Positions 55,655 to 64,000 of a stretch of 64,000 nt of DNA are shown in pieces. The position numbers were made by a program, and so were the translations under genes. The stretch is from Bifidobacterium hapali. GTDB lineage: Bacteria > Actinomycetota > Actinomycetes > Actinomycetales > Bifidobacteriaceae. Location: assembly GCF_002259755.1 (NCBI RefSeq), contig NZ_MWWY01000022.1:1-64000 (forward strand), given 5' to 3'. How positions within the stretch are numbered: the first letter of the stretch is position 1; every line of letters starts with the position of its first letter. The notes beneath the pieces were generated by a model, which had not been told where the DNA came from, did no database searches, and saw only the letters and a program-made list of their open reading frames with translations.

Positions 55655-56574
55655 GAGCACGGTTCATCCTGTCTGAAACGTGGACGAGCTTGAAACGCAA
55701 CGTGCCAATGCTGCTGTCTGTCATGCTGGTCACGTTTATTTCGTTCCTATTTATTGGTGCGTCCGTGCTTACGCAGGCGCAGATTACTAAAGCAAAATCT
55801 GGCTGGTATGAGCAGGTTGAGGTCGTTGTGTGGCTGTGCCCAGATGGCACAAGTCAGTCTGCAAATTGTGCGAGCGGCCAGTCGCCGAGTGCGAGCGAAA
55901 TCACTGCGTTGCAGCAGAAAATTCGCGACGAACTGCCTGATGTTGTTTCTAACATCACGTACGTGTCTAAGGAAGACTTTTATAAAGACACGTTCTTGAA
56001 GCAGTATCCAAACGGTCAGTATCAAGGTCGCACGCTTACGGCCGACGATATGCAAGCGTCGCTGTGGCTCAAACTCAAGAATCCGGAAAAATATCAGGTT
56101 GTTGCTGAAGTACTGTCCGGACAGGATGGTGTTGAGGAAGTTTCGGACCAGCGCCAGATTTTTGAGCCGGTGTTCGCAGTGCTCAATCGAGCCACGGTCG
56201 TAACTGCTGTGCTCGCTGCGGTGATGGTACTTGTTGCGATTTTGCTCACGGCGACGACGATTCGTATGTCGGCAGCTTCGCGCAGTAAAGAAACTGAGAT
56301 TATGCGACTAGTCGGTGCGTCAAACTGGACGATTCGACTGCCGTTTATTCTCGAAGGTACGATTGCGTCGCTGGTTGGCTCGCTGCTGTCGTGTGTGATG
56401 TTGTCGGTGATTGTGCGCACGTTTATTACCGGCTGGCTTGCGCAATCAGTGACGTGGATTCCATACGTTGATCAGATGACGGTACTTATGATCTCGCCGT
56501 TCCTCGTGCTTGGTGCGATTGTACTGTCGGCGGTTGCGTCGATGATTTCGCTGCGACGGTATCTCAAGGCGTGA
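55651..56574 (+). CDS. ftsX: Cell division protein FtsX
   Basis: The membrane partner of FtsE, 307 residues: N-terminal helix ([19 protein letters not shown]), an extracytoplasmic domain of about 130 residues that contains two cysteines ([16 protein letters not shown]), then three more helices typical of MacB/FtsX permeases ([20 protein letters not shown] between them). AAGGAGG lies inside the end of ftsE. The extracellular loop should contact a secreted hydrolase, and a suitable gene is the next one downstream. Confidence 0.95.
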   Translation: MRARFILSETWTSLKRNVPMLLSVMLVTFISFLFIGASVLTQAQITKAKSGWYEQVEVVVWLCPDGTSQSANCASGQSPSASEITALQQKIRDELPDVVSNITYVSKEDFYKDTFLKQYPNGQYQGRTLTADDMQASLWLKLKNPEKYQVVAEVLSGQDGVEEVSDQRQIFEPVFAVLNRATVVTAVLAAVMVLVAILLTATTIRMSAASRSKETEIMRLVGASNWTIRLPFILEGTIASLVGSLLSCVMLSVIVRTFITGWLAQSVTWIPYVDQMTVLMISPFLVLGAIVLSAVASMISLRRYLKA

Positions 56575-56685
56575 GACGGATTTGTCTTGCGTGAGATAGA
56601 CCACATTGCCGAGCGCGAAGTGTTCTCGCTGATCTCAGATAGGTATGTTATGGTGAGTTCCGTTCGTGAACGAAAGGACAGGTTG

Positions 56686-58110
56686 ATGGGTCGGACACGA
56701 GTGGGCAAATCCGCAATCGCGATGATGTCAGCTGCGGCAATGTGCATGACATTGGCAATCTCAATGACGAGCGTTGTCATGTCGCCGATCGCGCAGGCGG
56801 ATACGTACAGTGATCTGTTGGATGCGCAGTCGCGGCAACAGTCGAGTGCGGCTCGTGAGGCGGAGTTGAAGTCTCAGCTTGCTGGTGTCAGTGACGAACT
56901 GGCTGCCAAAATTCTCGAATTGGATACGCTCACTAACACGACGATTCCAGCTGCCCAAGACGCGGTGACTAAGGCGAACGAGGCTGCAGCTCAAGCCAAG
57001 TCTGAGGCTGACGCGATGGCTGAACGTCTTGCCGCTGCACAGAAAGATAAGGAAAACCTCGAAGCTGAGATCGCGAAAACCGGTAAAGATTACGACGATG
57101 CGCATGCGGCTGTTGCGCAAATGGCACGTGACTCGATGCATGGTTCTAATGCGTCTGATGTGATGAGCGTGGTTACCGGTTCGACGAGTACGAAAGAGTT
57201 TGTGAACTCGATGCAAACGCGTGACGCATTGTCACGTACTGAATCGAATGCGGCTTCGGATGCCGCGGTCACACTGAACACGTCGATGAATCGTAGCGAT
57301 CGTCTGGCGGCTATTGAAACGAAGATCACGCAGTATAAGGCGAAGGCTGACGATGCGGCTGCAGCAGCGCAGAGTGCTGCAGCTGATGCGAAGTCTAAGC
57401 GTGATTCGCTCGAAGCGTTACGTGTAAGCGGAGAATCCAAGCGTGCTGAGTTGCAGCAACTGCAGGGGCAGTTGAAGAGTGATGCTGCAAAGCAGGCTGC
57501 GCAGACGGTGTTGATTGCTTCGCAAGTTGATTCGTTGAACGAACAGTATGCGGCTGAACAGGCTGCTGCTGCTCAGCGTCCGAGCTCGGGTCAGCAGCAG
57601 GTGGAAACTGGTGGATCAACGTCGGGTGGCTCGACGGGTGGATCTACTGGTGGTTCAACGTCAACGCCAAGCACAGGTGGTAATTCTGGTAGCACTGGCG
57701 GCACCACGACAACGCCGGGTACGAGCGGTTCGGCCGGTACGTCGTCTTCTGGTCAAGGCACGAGTAATGGTGATGTTGGCAACCGCTATGTAGCCGGTCA
57801 GTGCACATGGTATGCGTACAACCGCCGTAAGGAAATGGGCATTGGTACGCCATCCTTCCTGCACAATGGTGGCGAATGGTATATCAATGCGCCGTCATAC
57901 GGTTTGCGTGTTGATCACACGCCGCAGGTTGGCGCAGCACTCTCGTTCTACCCGGGTCAAGACGGCGCGGATGGCACATATGGTCATGTTGCTGTGGTTG
58001 AAGCGGTTAATGGCAATGTGATTCTCATTTCTGAAATGAATGTGAAGGGCGAGTTCGTGGTGAGCACACGTCAGCTCATCAACAATGGTCAGTACTGGTT
58101 CGTGCACTGA
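56686..58110 (+). CDS. Secreted coiled-coil CHAP-domain peptidoglycan hydrolase (PcsB/RipC-like)
   Basis: A 474-residue secreted protein: signal peptide with cleavage near PIAQA-DTY (about residue 38), two long coiled-coil regions (about 40-180 and 210-285), a Gly/Ser/Thr-rich linker (SGGSTGGSTGG), and a C-terminal CHAP domain with catalytic Cys373 (GQCTWYAYNRR) and His434 (YGHVAVVEAVN). This is the layout of streptococcal PcsB, whose coiled coil is held and activated by FtsX, and the gene stands right after ftsEX. Activity as amidase or endopeptidase is open. GAAAGGAC precedes ATG 56686; a longer frame from 56587 has no ribosome site and would spoil the signal peptide. Confidence 0.9.
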   Translation: MGRTRVGKSAIAMMSAAAMCMTLAISMTSVVMSPIAQADTYSDLLDAQSRQQSSAAREAELKSQLAGVSDELAAKILELDTLTNTTIPAAQDAVTKANEAAAQAKSEADAMAERLAAAQKDKENLEAEIAKTGKDYDDAHAAVAQMARDSMHGSNASDVMSVVTGSTSTKEFVNSMQTRDALSRTESNAASDAAVTLNTSMNRSDRLAAIETKITQYKAKADDAAAAAQSAAADAKSKRDSLEALRVSGESKRAELQQLQGQLKSDAAKQAAQTVLIASQVDSLNEQYAAEQAAAAQRPSSGQQQVETGGSTSGGSTGGSTGGSTSTPSTGGNSGSTGGTTTTPGTSGSAGTSSSGQGTSNGDVGNRYVAGQCTWYAYNRRKEMGIGTPSFLHNGGEWYINAPSYGLRVDHTPQVGAALSFYPGQDGADGTYGHVAVVEAVNGNVILISEMNVKGEFVVSTRQLINNGQYWFVH

Positions 58111-58129
58111 TAACTGATAGTTTTGCGGC

Positions 58130-58212
58130 GCGAGTCTCTCTTGTGCGTGGCAGAAAATGCTCACTGAGCACTGCTCAGTGAGCATTTTCTGCCACGCACA
58201 AGAGAGACTCGC
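58130..58212. repeat. 83-base palindrome, family B (copy 5)
   Basis: Bases 58130-58170 and 58172-58212 are perfect 41-base reverse complements around one central C. The arms contain GTGGCAGAAAATGCTCACTG, the family B signature, extended outward by GCGAGTCTCTCTTGTGC. It lies between the CHAP hydrolase and smpB, where it could end transcription, but no T run follows. This is the most symmetrical member of the family. Confidence 0.93.
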
Positions 58213-58274
58213 TGTTACTGGGGTATATGCATGGTATTCTGATCTGTTGCGTTGCATGACGAAAGGAGGGGACA

Positions 58275-58754
58275 ATGCCCAAAGAAACTGGAACAAAACT
58301 GATTGTGCAGAACAAGAAAGCTCGGCACGACTACCTGATTGAGGACCACTATGAGGCGGGACTCGTACTCACCGGTACGGAAGTCAAGTCGCTGCGCGAA
58401 GGTCGCGCGTCGTTGGCGGAGGCGTTCGTCTCCATCGACCGTCGCGGTGAGATGTGGCTTGAAGGCGCAAATATTCCCGAATACCTCAACGGTACATGGA
58501 ACAACCATGCTCCTAAACGTAAGCGCAAGCTACTGTTGCACGAGCGTGAGATCATCAAACTGTCCCGTCAGTCCGAGGCTAAAGGGTATACGATCATTCC
58601 GCTGAGCCTGTATTTCAAAGATGGGCGAGTCAAAGCCGAGATCGCATTGGCGCGAGGCAAGAAAGAATTCGACAAGCGTCAGGCATTGCGCGAAGAACAA
58701 GACAAGCGCGAAGCACTACGCGTCATGCGCTACAAAAACATGCGTTCCCGATGA
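58275..58754 (+). CDS. smpB: SsrA-binding protein
   Basis: Binds tmRNA and brings it to stalled ribosomes for trans-translation. The 159-residue protein has the usual OB-like barrel ([49 protein letters not shown]) and the basic C-terminal tail ([16 protein letters not shown]) that enters the decoding site. GAAAGGAGG precedes the ATG. The tmRNA gene itself was not found in the window. Confidence 0.96.
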   Translation: MPKETGTKLIVQNKKARHDYLIEDHYEAGLVLTGTEVKSLREGRASLAEAFVSIDRRGEMWLEGANIPEYLNGTWNNHAPKRKRKLLLHEREIIKLSRQSEAKGYTIIPLSLYFKDGRVKAEIALARGKKEFDKRQALREEQDKREALRVMRYKNMRSR

Positions 58755-58869
58755 TCAATCGGTGCGGCACAAACTGTGTGTCGTACGGTTGACGCCCTTT
58801 TTGTATACTCGTATCCCATGCCCGCAGCAATCCGTGCGGCACGATAATGAGCATCATCGAAAGGGACCC

Positions 58870-59775
58870 ATGCAGGTAAGCAGTCTGAAAACCGTTATGG
58901 CCGCGGTAGCGAGCATCGCGATGCTGCTACCGCTCGCCGCATGCGGCACCACAGACGATGATAGTGGCATTGCTAGCTATAACGTGAGCACAGTGGCAAA
59001 AGATGAAACCATCGCCGCACTTTTGCCGGATGACGTCACCAAAGATGGCAAGCTAACCATCGGCACGAATCCATCCTACGCGCCAGCCGAATTCCTCGCC
59101 GCTGACGGCAAAACACAAATCGGCTACGATATGGATCTCGCGCACGCGCTCGGCAATATCTTTGGTCTGAAAACAGAAATCATCTCCGCGAACTTCGATA
59201 CGATCATCCCCGCCATCGGTACCAAATACGATCTCGGTATCGCCGCGTTTACGGTCACTCCAGAACGTCTCGAAGCTGTCGATTTTGTCTCATATTTCAC
59301 TGCCGGCATGGCATACGCAGTGCGCGCGGGCAATCCCGATCATGTGAACGTCGATAATCTATGCGGGCGTAAAGTTGCGGTCGAAACCGGTACTGTCGAA
59401 GAAGCATCGATCTACGAAGCAGCTGATCAATGCAAAGCAAGTGGTGCACCACGTATCGAAGTCCAGTCATTCAAGCAGCAAGCCGACGGTACTACTGCAA
59501 CGATTAGCGGCAAAACGGATGTATTTTTTGCTGACTCGCCGGTCGTTGGTTACGCAATCGCGCAAACCGACGGTCAACTCGAACAACTCGGTAACGATTT
59601 CGACGAAGTACCTAACGCGATTGCTGTGCGTAAAGGCGATGCGGACACTGCCGAAGCGGTGCGACGTGCCATGCAAAAACTCATGGATGACGGCACGTAT
59701 ATGAACATACTGAAGCATTGGGGCGTGGAATCTGGCGCGCTTACCAAGGCTGAAATCAACCCTACGACTACATAA
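58870..59775 (+). CDS. Polar amino-acid ABC importer, solute-binding lipoprotein
   Basis: A 301-residue lipoprotein with a short signal peptide and lipobox LAAC (Cys25), then a type 3 binding-protein fold: KDGKLTIGTNPSYAPAEF, GYDMDLAHALGNIFGLK, DLGIAAFTVTPERLEAVDFV and RKVAVETGTVEEASI. It captures a polar or branched amino acid; the ligand is not clear. The long frame upstream overlaps smpB and lacks a signal peptide, whereas AAGGGACCC precedes ATG 58870. First gene of a three-gene importer. Confidence 0.92.
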   Translation: MQVSSLKTVMAAVASIAMLLPLAACGTTDDDSGIASYNVSTVAKDETIAALLPDDVTKDGKLTIGTNPSYAPAEFLAADGKTQIGYDMDLAHALGNIFGLKTEIISANFDTIIPAIGTKYDLGIAAFTVTPERLEAVDFVSYFTAGMAYAVRAGNPDHVNVDNLCGRKVAVETGTVEEASIYEAADQCKASGAPRIEVQSFKQQADGTTATISGKTDVFFADSPVVGYAIAQTDGQLEQLGNDFDEVPNAIAVRKGDADTAEAVRRAMQKLMDDGTYMNILKHWGVESGALTKAEINPTTT

Positions 59776-59878
59776 TTGCGCTGACGGGAACAGCTCGCAT
59801 CGGACGGCGAGGACGGATAGTGAACGTGGATTTGGCTTGTCGTTTCCAATGCGCCAAGTCACACAGGGAAGGAAGAGT

Positions 59879-60862
59879 ATGACGGATCAACCAGCCGACG
59901 GCGACGGACTGAATATTCCCAATCGTATCAACGCGTTGCCGGTGCGTCGTCCGGGGCCAATTGTAGCCGGAGTAATCGTTGCTTTGCTTGCTGCGATGCT
60001 TGCACAAGGTGTGGTCACTAACGAGCGTTTTGAGTGGCCGGTTGTTTGGAAATACCTGTTCAACGAGAACGTACTCGAAGGTATCCGTTACACGCTCGAA
60101 CTGACGGTTATTGCAATGCTTGTTGCGATCATACTGGCGATCGTGCTGGCGATTATGCGCAAATCAATCAACCCGGTATTGCGTGGCGTCAGCTGGTTTT
60201 TCATCTGGTTTTTCCGCGGCACGCCAGTGTATACACAGCTGATTTTCTGGGGATTGTTCCCGGTACTAGTGCCTCGGCTCGGTCTTGGTATTCCGTTCAC
60301 GTCGGTTGAATTTTGGAGTATCGATTCAAGCGATGTGATTACTGCATTTAACGCAGCGTGGATTGGACTCGCGTTGAACGAAGCCGCATATTTGTCGGAA
60401 ATCGTACGCGCTGGACTTGAAGCAGTCGATCCAGGACAAGCTGAAGCGGCGAAAGCACTTGGTATGAAACGATCACTGATCATGCGACGTATCATCCTGC
60501 CGCAGGCCATGCGCATCATCATTCCTCCAACCGGCAACGAAACGATTGGCATGCTTAAAACAACGTCGCTGGTCACCGCTGTACCGTTCACACTCGAATT
60601 GCAGTTCGCTACCAATGCAATCGCCAACCGGATTTACAAGCCGGTTCCGCTGCTGCTTGTGGCTTGTTTCTGGTATTTGCTGATTACGTCGATACTGATG
60701 GTGATTCAGTCGCGTATTGAGAAACACTTCGGTAAGGGATTTGACGCCCGACCTACAGGTACGCGCGGCAAGCAACCGCCACTGCCTGGCAAAACGGAAG
60801 GTGAGCCGAAAGATAACGTAGACAAGCTCAATGAAGCTACGTTCAACGGATTGACTGCGTGA
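59879..60862 (+). CDS. Polar amino-acid ABC importer permease (HisM/GlnP family)
   Basis: About 327 residues. After a cytoplasmic N-terminus with PVRRPGPIVAG and a first helix, the core permease shows YTLELTVIAMLVAIILAIVL, FFRGTPVYTQLIFWGLFP, and the coupling loop EAAKALGMKRSLIMRRIILP. The C-terminal cytoplasmic tail is longer than usual (about 45 residues, basic and Pro-rich: GTRGKQPPLPGKTEGEPK). GGAAGGAAG precedes ATG 59879. Confidence 0.92.
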   Translation: MTDQPADGDGLNIPNRINALPVRRPGPIVAGVIVALLAAMLAQGVVTNERFEWPVVWKYLFNENVLEGIRYTLELTVIAMLVAIILAIVLAIMRKSINPVLRGVSWFFIWFFRGTPVYTQLIFWGLFPVLVPRLGLGIPFTSVEFWSIDSSDVITAFNAAWIGLALNEAAYLSEIVRAGLEAVDPGQAEAAKALGMKRSLIMRRIILPQAMRIIIPPTGNETIGMLKTTSLVTAVPFTLELQFATNAIANRIYKPVPLLLVACFWYLLITSILMVIQSRIEKHFGKGFDARPTGTRGKQPPLPGKTEGEPKDNVDKLNEATFNGLTA

Positions 60863-60888
60863 GCCGGAGAGGATGAGTGAGTTGAGAA

Positions 60889-61743
60889 ATGACTGATATG
60901 ACTGTATTTCCGGCGAATGCGGCGGACTTCGGCGGTTCATCCGGCAATGTTTCCAGCACTACTGTTACACCGGCTGTGCGCGCTATCGGCGTGCATAAAG
61001 CGTACGGTTCACTGCACGTGCTCAAAGGCGTGGACATGACCATCATGCCCGGCTCGGTGACCGTGATTTTAGGGCCGTCCGGCTCTGGAAAATCAACGTT
61101 CCTGCGGCTGATTAATCAGCTTGAAACGTTGACTGGCGGGTCGATTGAAGTTGAAGGTGAACTGATTGGATATCGACGTACCGGGCGCGTGGATGCTCAA
61201 GGACGGGCGATTCTGCAAACGTTGGATGACAAGGCTATTGCTGCGCAGCGTGCCAAACTCGGTATGGTATTCCAGCGGTTCAACCTATTCCCGCATATGA
61301 CGGCGCTCGAAAACGTGATGGAAGCGCCCGTGCACGTTAAACACATGAGCCGAGCGGATGCGCGGGCGCTCGCCATTACTGAGCTGGAACGCGTGGGGCT
61401 AGGGGAGCGGATTGACCATTACCCGTCTGAACTCTCCGGCGGCCAACAGCAACGCGTCGCCATCGCGCGTGCACTAGCCATGAAACCGGAAATCATGCTG
61501 TTCGACGAGCCCACTTCCGCATTGGACCCGGAATTAGTAGGTGAAGTGTTGAACGTAATGCGCTCGCTCGCACGCGAAGGTATGACGATGGTTGTGGTCA
61601 CCCATGAGATTGGGTTTGCGCGCGAAGTCGCTGATCAAGTCGTATTCATGGACGGTGGCGTAGTGGTTGAGGCGGGAGGCCCGGAGATTATCAGTCAGCC
61701 GAGCGAGCCGAGGTTTAAGGACTTTCTGCAACACGTGCTGTAG
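60889..61743 (+). CDS. Polar amino-acid ABC importer ATPase (HisP/GlnQ family)
   Basis: A 284-residue ATPase with Walker [10 protein letters not shown] (62-70), Q-loop [18 protein letters not shown], signature [15 protein letters not shown], Walker [15 protein letters not shown] and switch [15 protein letters not shown]. The first 30 residues are an extra low-complexity segment. The ribosome site is unclear: a GGAGAGG serves a seven-codon mini-frame (ATG 60873) that overlaps the start region, so translation may be coupled through it, or the ATG at 60898 may be used. Confidence 0.92.
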   Translation: MTDMTVFPANAADFGGSSGNVSSTTVTPAVRAIGVHKAYGSLHVLKGVDMTIMPGSVTVILGPSGSGKSTFLRLINQLETLTGGSIEVEGELIGYRRTGRVDAQGRAILQTLDDKAIAAQRAKLGMVFQRFNLFPHMTALENVMEAPVHVKHMSRADARALAITELERVGLGERIDHYPSELSGGQQQRVAIARALAMKPEIMLFDEPTSALDPELVGEVLNVMRSLAREGMTMVVVTHEIGFAREVADQVVFMDGGVVVEAGGPEIISQPSEPRFKDFLQHVL

Positions 61744-61990
61744 CTCTTCTCCACCGGGCACTGCCGATCCTTGTGTCAAGCACCGCAACAAGATCTGAAT
61801 AATGAGTTTATTCAAAGTGATGTTATTGATAAATTCGAACTTCAGTTTGAGTTCGGTCGGAAATTATTCAAAACGCTGCTCGCGTATGAAGGTGAGCCTG
61901 TATCAGCTTCTGGCTCTTCTCGTGAAGATGCGGGGATAGTCGCGGGTCGCGGTTCCGTGATGCAACATATGTCCGGTATGGTGGTGAGTC

Positions 61991-63883
61991 ATGTGTGGAA
62001 TTGTAGGATATGCAGGAAATGTTCAAACCGCGTGCGGCAAGCCGCTTGAAGTATGCTTGCAAGGCTTGAAACGACTCGAATATCGCGGATATGACTCGGC
62101 TGGTGTGGCGCTGAGCGCACCCGGCATGCAACAGGTTGCGGTACGCAAGAAGGCAGGTCGCCTTTCCAATCTCGTTGACGACATCGAACGCAAACCCATG
62201 CCGCTTGCAACAGTCGGCATCGGACACACGCGTTGGGCTACCAATGGAGAGCCGAGTGATGTGAACGCTCACCCGCACACCAGTCGTGACGGCAAAGTCG
62301 CAATCATTCACAATGGCATCATTGAAAACGCTTCCCAGTTGCGTCTCGACCTACAAGCTGAAGGCTATCGGTTCTCGTCGAGTACTGATACTGAGGTTGC
62401 GGCGAAACTGCTGGGCAAAATCGTCGACACGATTATCGCAGAAGACGGCAAACCTGATCTGTTCAAGGCGGTGCGTCGTCTCGCGCGCATGCTTCAAGGT
62501 GCGTTCACGATTCTCGCCACCGACTGTCGCCAACCGGATATCATTGTTGGCGCGCGTCACGATTCTCCACTGGTCGTCGGCCTCGGCGACGGCGAGAATT
62601 TCCTCGGCTCCGACGTGGCTGCGTTCGTTGCATACACCAAGCGTGCACTCGAAGTCGATCAGGATCAGGCGGTATGCGTAAGCGCAGACAAGGTGATCGT
62701 CACCGATTTCTTTGGCAACGTTGTGGACAATCCTAAGACGTACATGGTTGATTGGGATGCGTCTGCAGCTGAAAAGGGCGGCTGGGATTCGTTCATGGAT
62801 AAGGAGATTCATGAGGACCCTGCGGCCGTCCAACGCACGCTGCTCGGCCGACTTGACAAGCACGGTGACTTGAACCTTGACGAAGTGCGTATTGAAGAGC
62901 ATGAGTTCAAGGCAATCGACAAGATTATCGTCATCGCGTGCGGTACTGCGGCTTATGCTGGCATGGTCGCCAAATATGCGATCGAACACTGGGTGCGTAT
63001 CCCGGTCGAAGTCGAACTTGCCCACGAATTCCGCTACCGTGATCCGATCCTCACCCCGCGTACGCTCGTCGTCGCGATCTCACAATCTGGCGAAACAATG
63101 GACACGCTCATGGCATTGCGTCATGCGCGCGAACAAGGTTCCAAAGTCCTTGCGATCTGCAATACGCAAGGCGCGTCCATACCGCGCGAATCCGACGCCG
63201 TGCTGTACACTCATGCCGGTCCTGAAGTCGCCGTCGCCTCTACCAAGGCGTTCGTCGCACAGATTACCGCAGCTTACGTGCTCGGCTTATATCTTGCACA
63301 GATTAAGGGCGCGATGTTCCGCGACGAGATTCACGCCACACTCGACTCACTCAAAGCGATGCCGCGTAAAATCCAGTGGATTCTTGACACGCAAGCCAAG
63401 TCCGTGCAGAAAGCCGCCGAACAGATGGTGAACGCAAAATCGTTCCTGTTCCTCGGCCGTCACGTCGGTTATCCGGTCGCAATGGAAGGCGCGTTGAAGC
63501 TCAAGGAAATCGCATACACGTTCACGGAAGGATTCGCGGCCGGCGAATTGAAGCACGGTCCGATCGCGCTTGTGGATGAAGGCGAACCGATCGTGTTCAT
63601 CGTGCCTCCTGAACGCGGTCGCAACGTGTTGCATGCGAAGGTGATTTCCGGCATCGAGGAAGTCCGCGCCCGTGGTGCGTTTATCATCGCTGTGGCAGAA
63701 GAAGGCGACCCGGATGTGGAGAGGTATGCGGACGTCGTGTTCTGGCGGCCGCAATGCCCGACGCTGATGAGCCCGCTCGTTGATGTGGTGCCGCTGCAGC
63801 TGTTCGCGATGGATATGGCCAAGCTCAAGGGATATGATGTCGATAAGCCGCGCAATCTCGCCAAATCTGTCACTGTTGAGTAG
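61991..63883 (+). CDS. glmS: Glutamine--fructose-6-phosphate aminotransferase (isomerising)
   Basis: Makes glucosamine 6-phosphate from fructose 6-phosphate and glutamine, the entry to peptidoglycan and amino-sugar synthesis. The 630-residue protein starts MCGIVGYAG with the glutaminase nucleophile Cys2; GHTRWATNGEPSDVNAHPH is the glutamine site. Two SIS domains follow (IACGTAAYAGMVAKYAIEHW, AISQSGETMDTLMALRHA, LGRHVGYPVAMEGALKLKEI), ending PRNLAKSVTVE with the usual C-terminal lid. No glmS ribozyme was seen in the 247 bases upstream. Confidence 0.97.
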   Translation: MCGIVGYAGNVQTACGKPLEVCLQGLKRLEYRGYDSAGVALSAPGMQQVAVRKKAGRLSNLVDDIERKPMPLATVGIGHTRWATNGEPSDVNAHPHTSRDGKVAIIHNGIIENASQLRLDLQAEGYRFSSSTDTEVAAKLLGKIVDTIIAEDGKPDLFKAVRRLARMLQGAFTILATDCRQPDIIVGARHDSPLVVGLGDGENFLGSDVAAFVAYTKRALEVDQDQAVCVSADKVIVTDFFGNVVDNPKTYMVDWDASAAEKGGWDSFMDKEIHEDPAAVQRTLLGRLDKHGDLNLDEVRIEEHEFKAIDKIIVIACGTAAYAGMVAKYAIEHWVRIPVEVELAHEFRYRDPILTPRTLVVAISQSGETMDTLMALRHAREQGSKVLAICNTQGASIPRESDAVLYTHAGPEVAVASTKAFVAQITAAYVLGLYLAQIKGAMFRDEIHATLDSLKAMPRKIQWILDTQAKSVQKAAEQMVNAKSFLFLGRHVGYPVAMEGALKLKEIAYTFTEGFAAGELKHGPIALVDEGEPIVFIVPPERGRNVLHAKVISGIEEVRARGAFIIAVAEEGDPDVERYADVVFWRPQCPTLMSPLVDVVPLQLFAMDMAKLKGYDVDKPRNLAKSVTVE

Positions 63884-64000
63884 TTGGTACACAAGCCGGT
63901 TAGTCTAGGTTCTCGCACCGGAATAGTTTTGGCGGGGTCGGTGACGGTCGGTGTGTATGTTGTTCGACACGCTCCGGGCCGCTCGGCCAAGTCTTACGGT
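63884..64000. other. Window end downstream of glmS, no gene recognised
   Basis: About 117 bases after the glmS stop. A minus-strand open frame that covers it runs deep into glmS antisense and is not credible. No clear terminator is seen. Confidence 0.4.

Noticed and set aside
60034..60309. Plus-strand frame inside the amino-acid permease gene
   Set aside because: Alternative frame of a well supported permease; no ribosome site.
61744..61990. glmS ribozyme upstream of glmS
   Set aside because: The ribozyme core is not seen, and it is largely confined to Firmicutes and relatives.
63469..63990. Minus-strand frame overlapping the glmS end
   Set aside because: Mostly antisense to glmS; the outer part has no start signal or domain.

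Overview
The window is chromosomal DNA of an actinobacterium, most probably a Bifidobacterium of unusually modest GC (low to mid 50s % by eye). The evidence is the gene set: a guaB/orn/prfB/ftsEX/smpB/glmS core, an FtsE with a very long C-terminal tail, luxS beside recQ, and a xylo-oligosaccharide locus with a GH8 Rex enzyme and a GH120 beta-xylosidase, as known from bifidobacteria. No rRNA or tRNA gene was recognised.

Layout. 1-2.6 kb is accessory DNA: the end of an IS3-family element whose transposase reading frame is broken, a five-repeat type I-C-like CRISPR array that starts directly after it, a decayed CRISPR-like stretch in the opposite orientation, and a nest of dispersed palindromic repeats. 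2.7-15.8 kb holds a sugar MFS transporter with a coiled-coil tail, a fused CydDC-type ABC exporter behind a promoter with three ATTCGGATTCA boxes, tsaC, a WecA/TagO-type transferase, guaB, orn, a HAD phosphatase, a PIF1-like helicase and a small membrane protein. 16.4-24.3 kb holds a transsulfuration pair (cysteine/cystathionine synthase and cystathionine gamma-synthase/lyase), recQ-luxS and a gntR/gntK-gnd gluconate divergon.

24.7-49.7 kb is a carbohydrate locus aimed at decorated xylan fragments. A minus-strand pair (GH95 and a carboxylesterase) lies back to back with one LacI gene. A second LacI gene lies divergent from a long plus-strand series: solute-binding lipoprotein, two permeases, GH3, SGNH acetylesterase, GH8, GH43, GH67 alpha-glucuronidase, GH43, GH120, GH43-like. 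None of the enzymes has a visible signal peptide, there is no endo-xylanase and no transporter ATPase. The picture is import of acetylated, glucuronosylated and arabinosylated oligosaccharides followed by complete cytoplasmic dismantling, with dependence on other organisms for the first cuts and on a shared ATPase encoded elsewhere.

49.8-64 kb returns to core genes: a GNAT acetyltransferase, dapD, a MerR/TipA-like regulator, a 43-residue membrane peptide missed by length-limited gene calling, prfB, ftsE-ftsX with an adjacent secreted coiled-coil CHAP hydrolase, smpB, a polar amino-acid ABC importer, and glmS.

The most unusual signals are in the non-coding DNA: three copies of an element built from inverted doublets of GAGAGGCAG boxes, a second palindromic family that includes an 83-base near-perfect palindrome, a 160-base foldback between convergent genes, the decayed CRISPR stretch, and a CRISPR spacer that consists of a repeated 13-mer.
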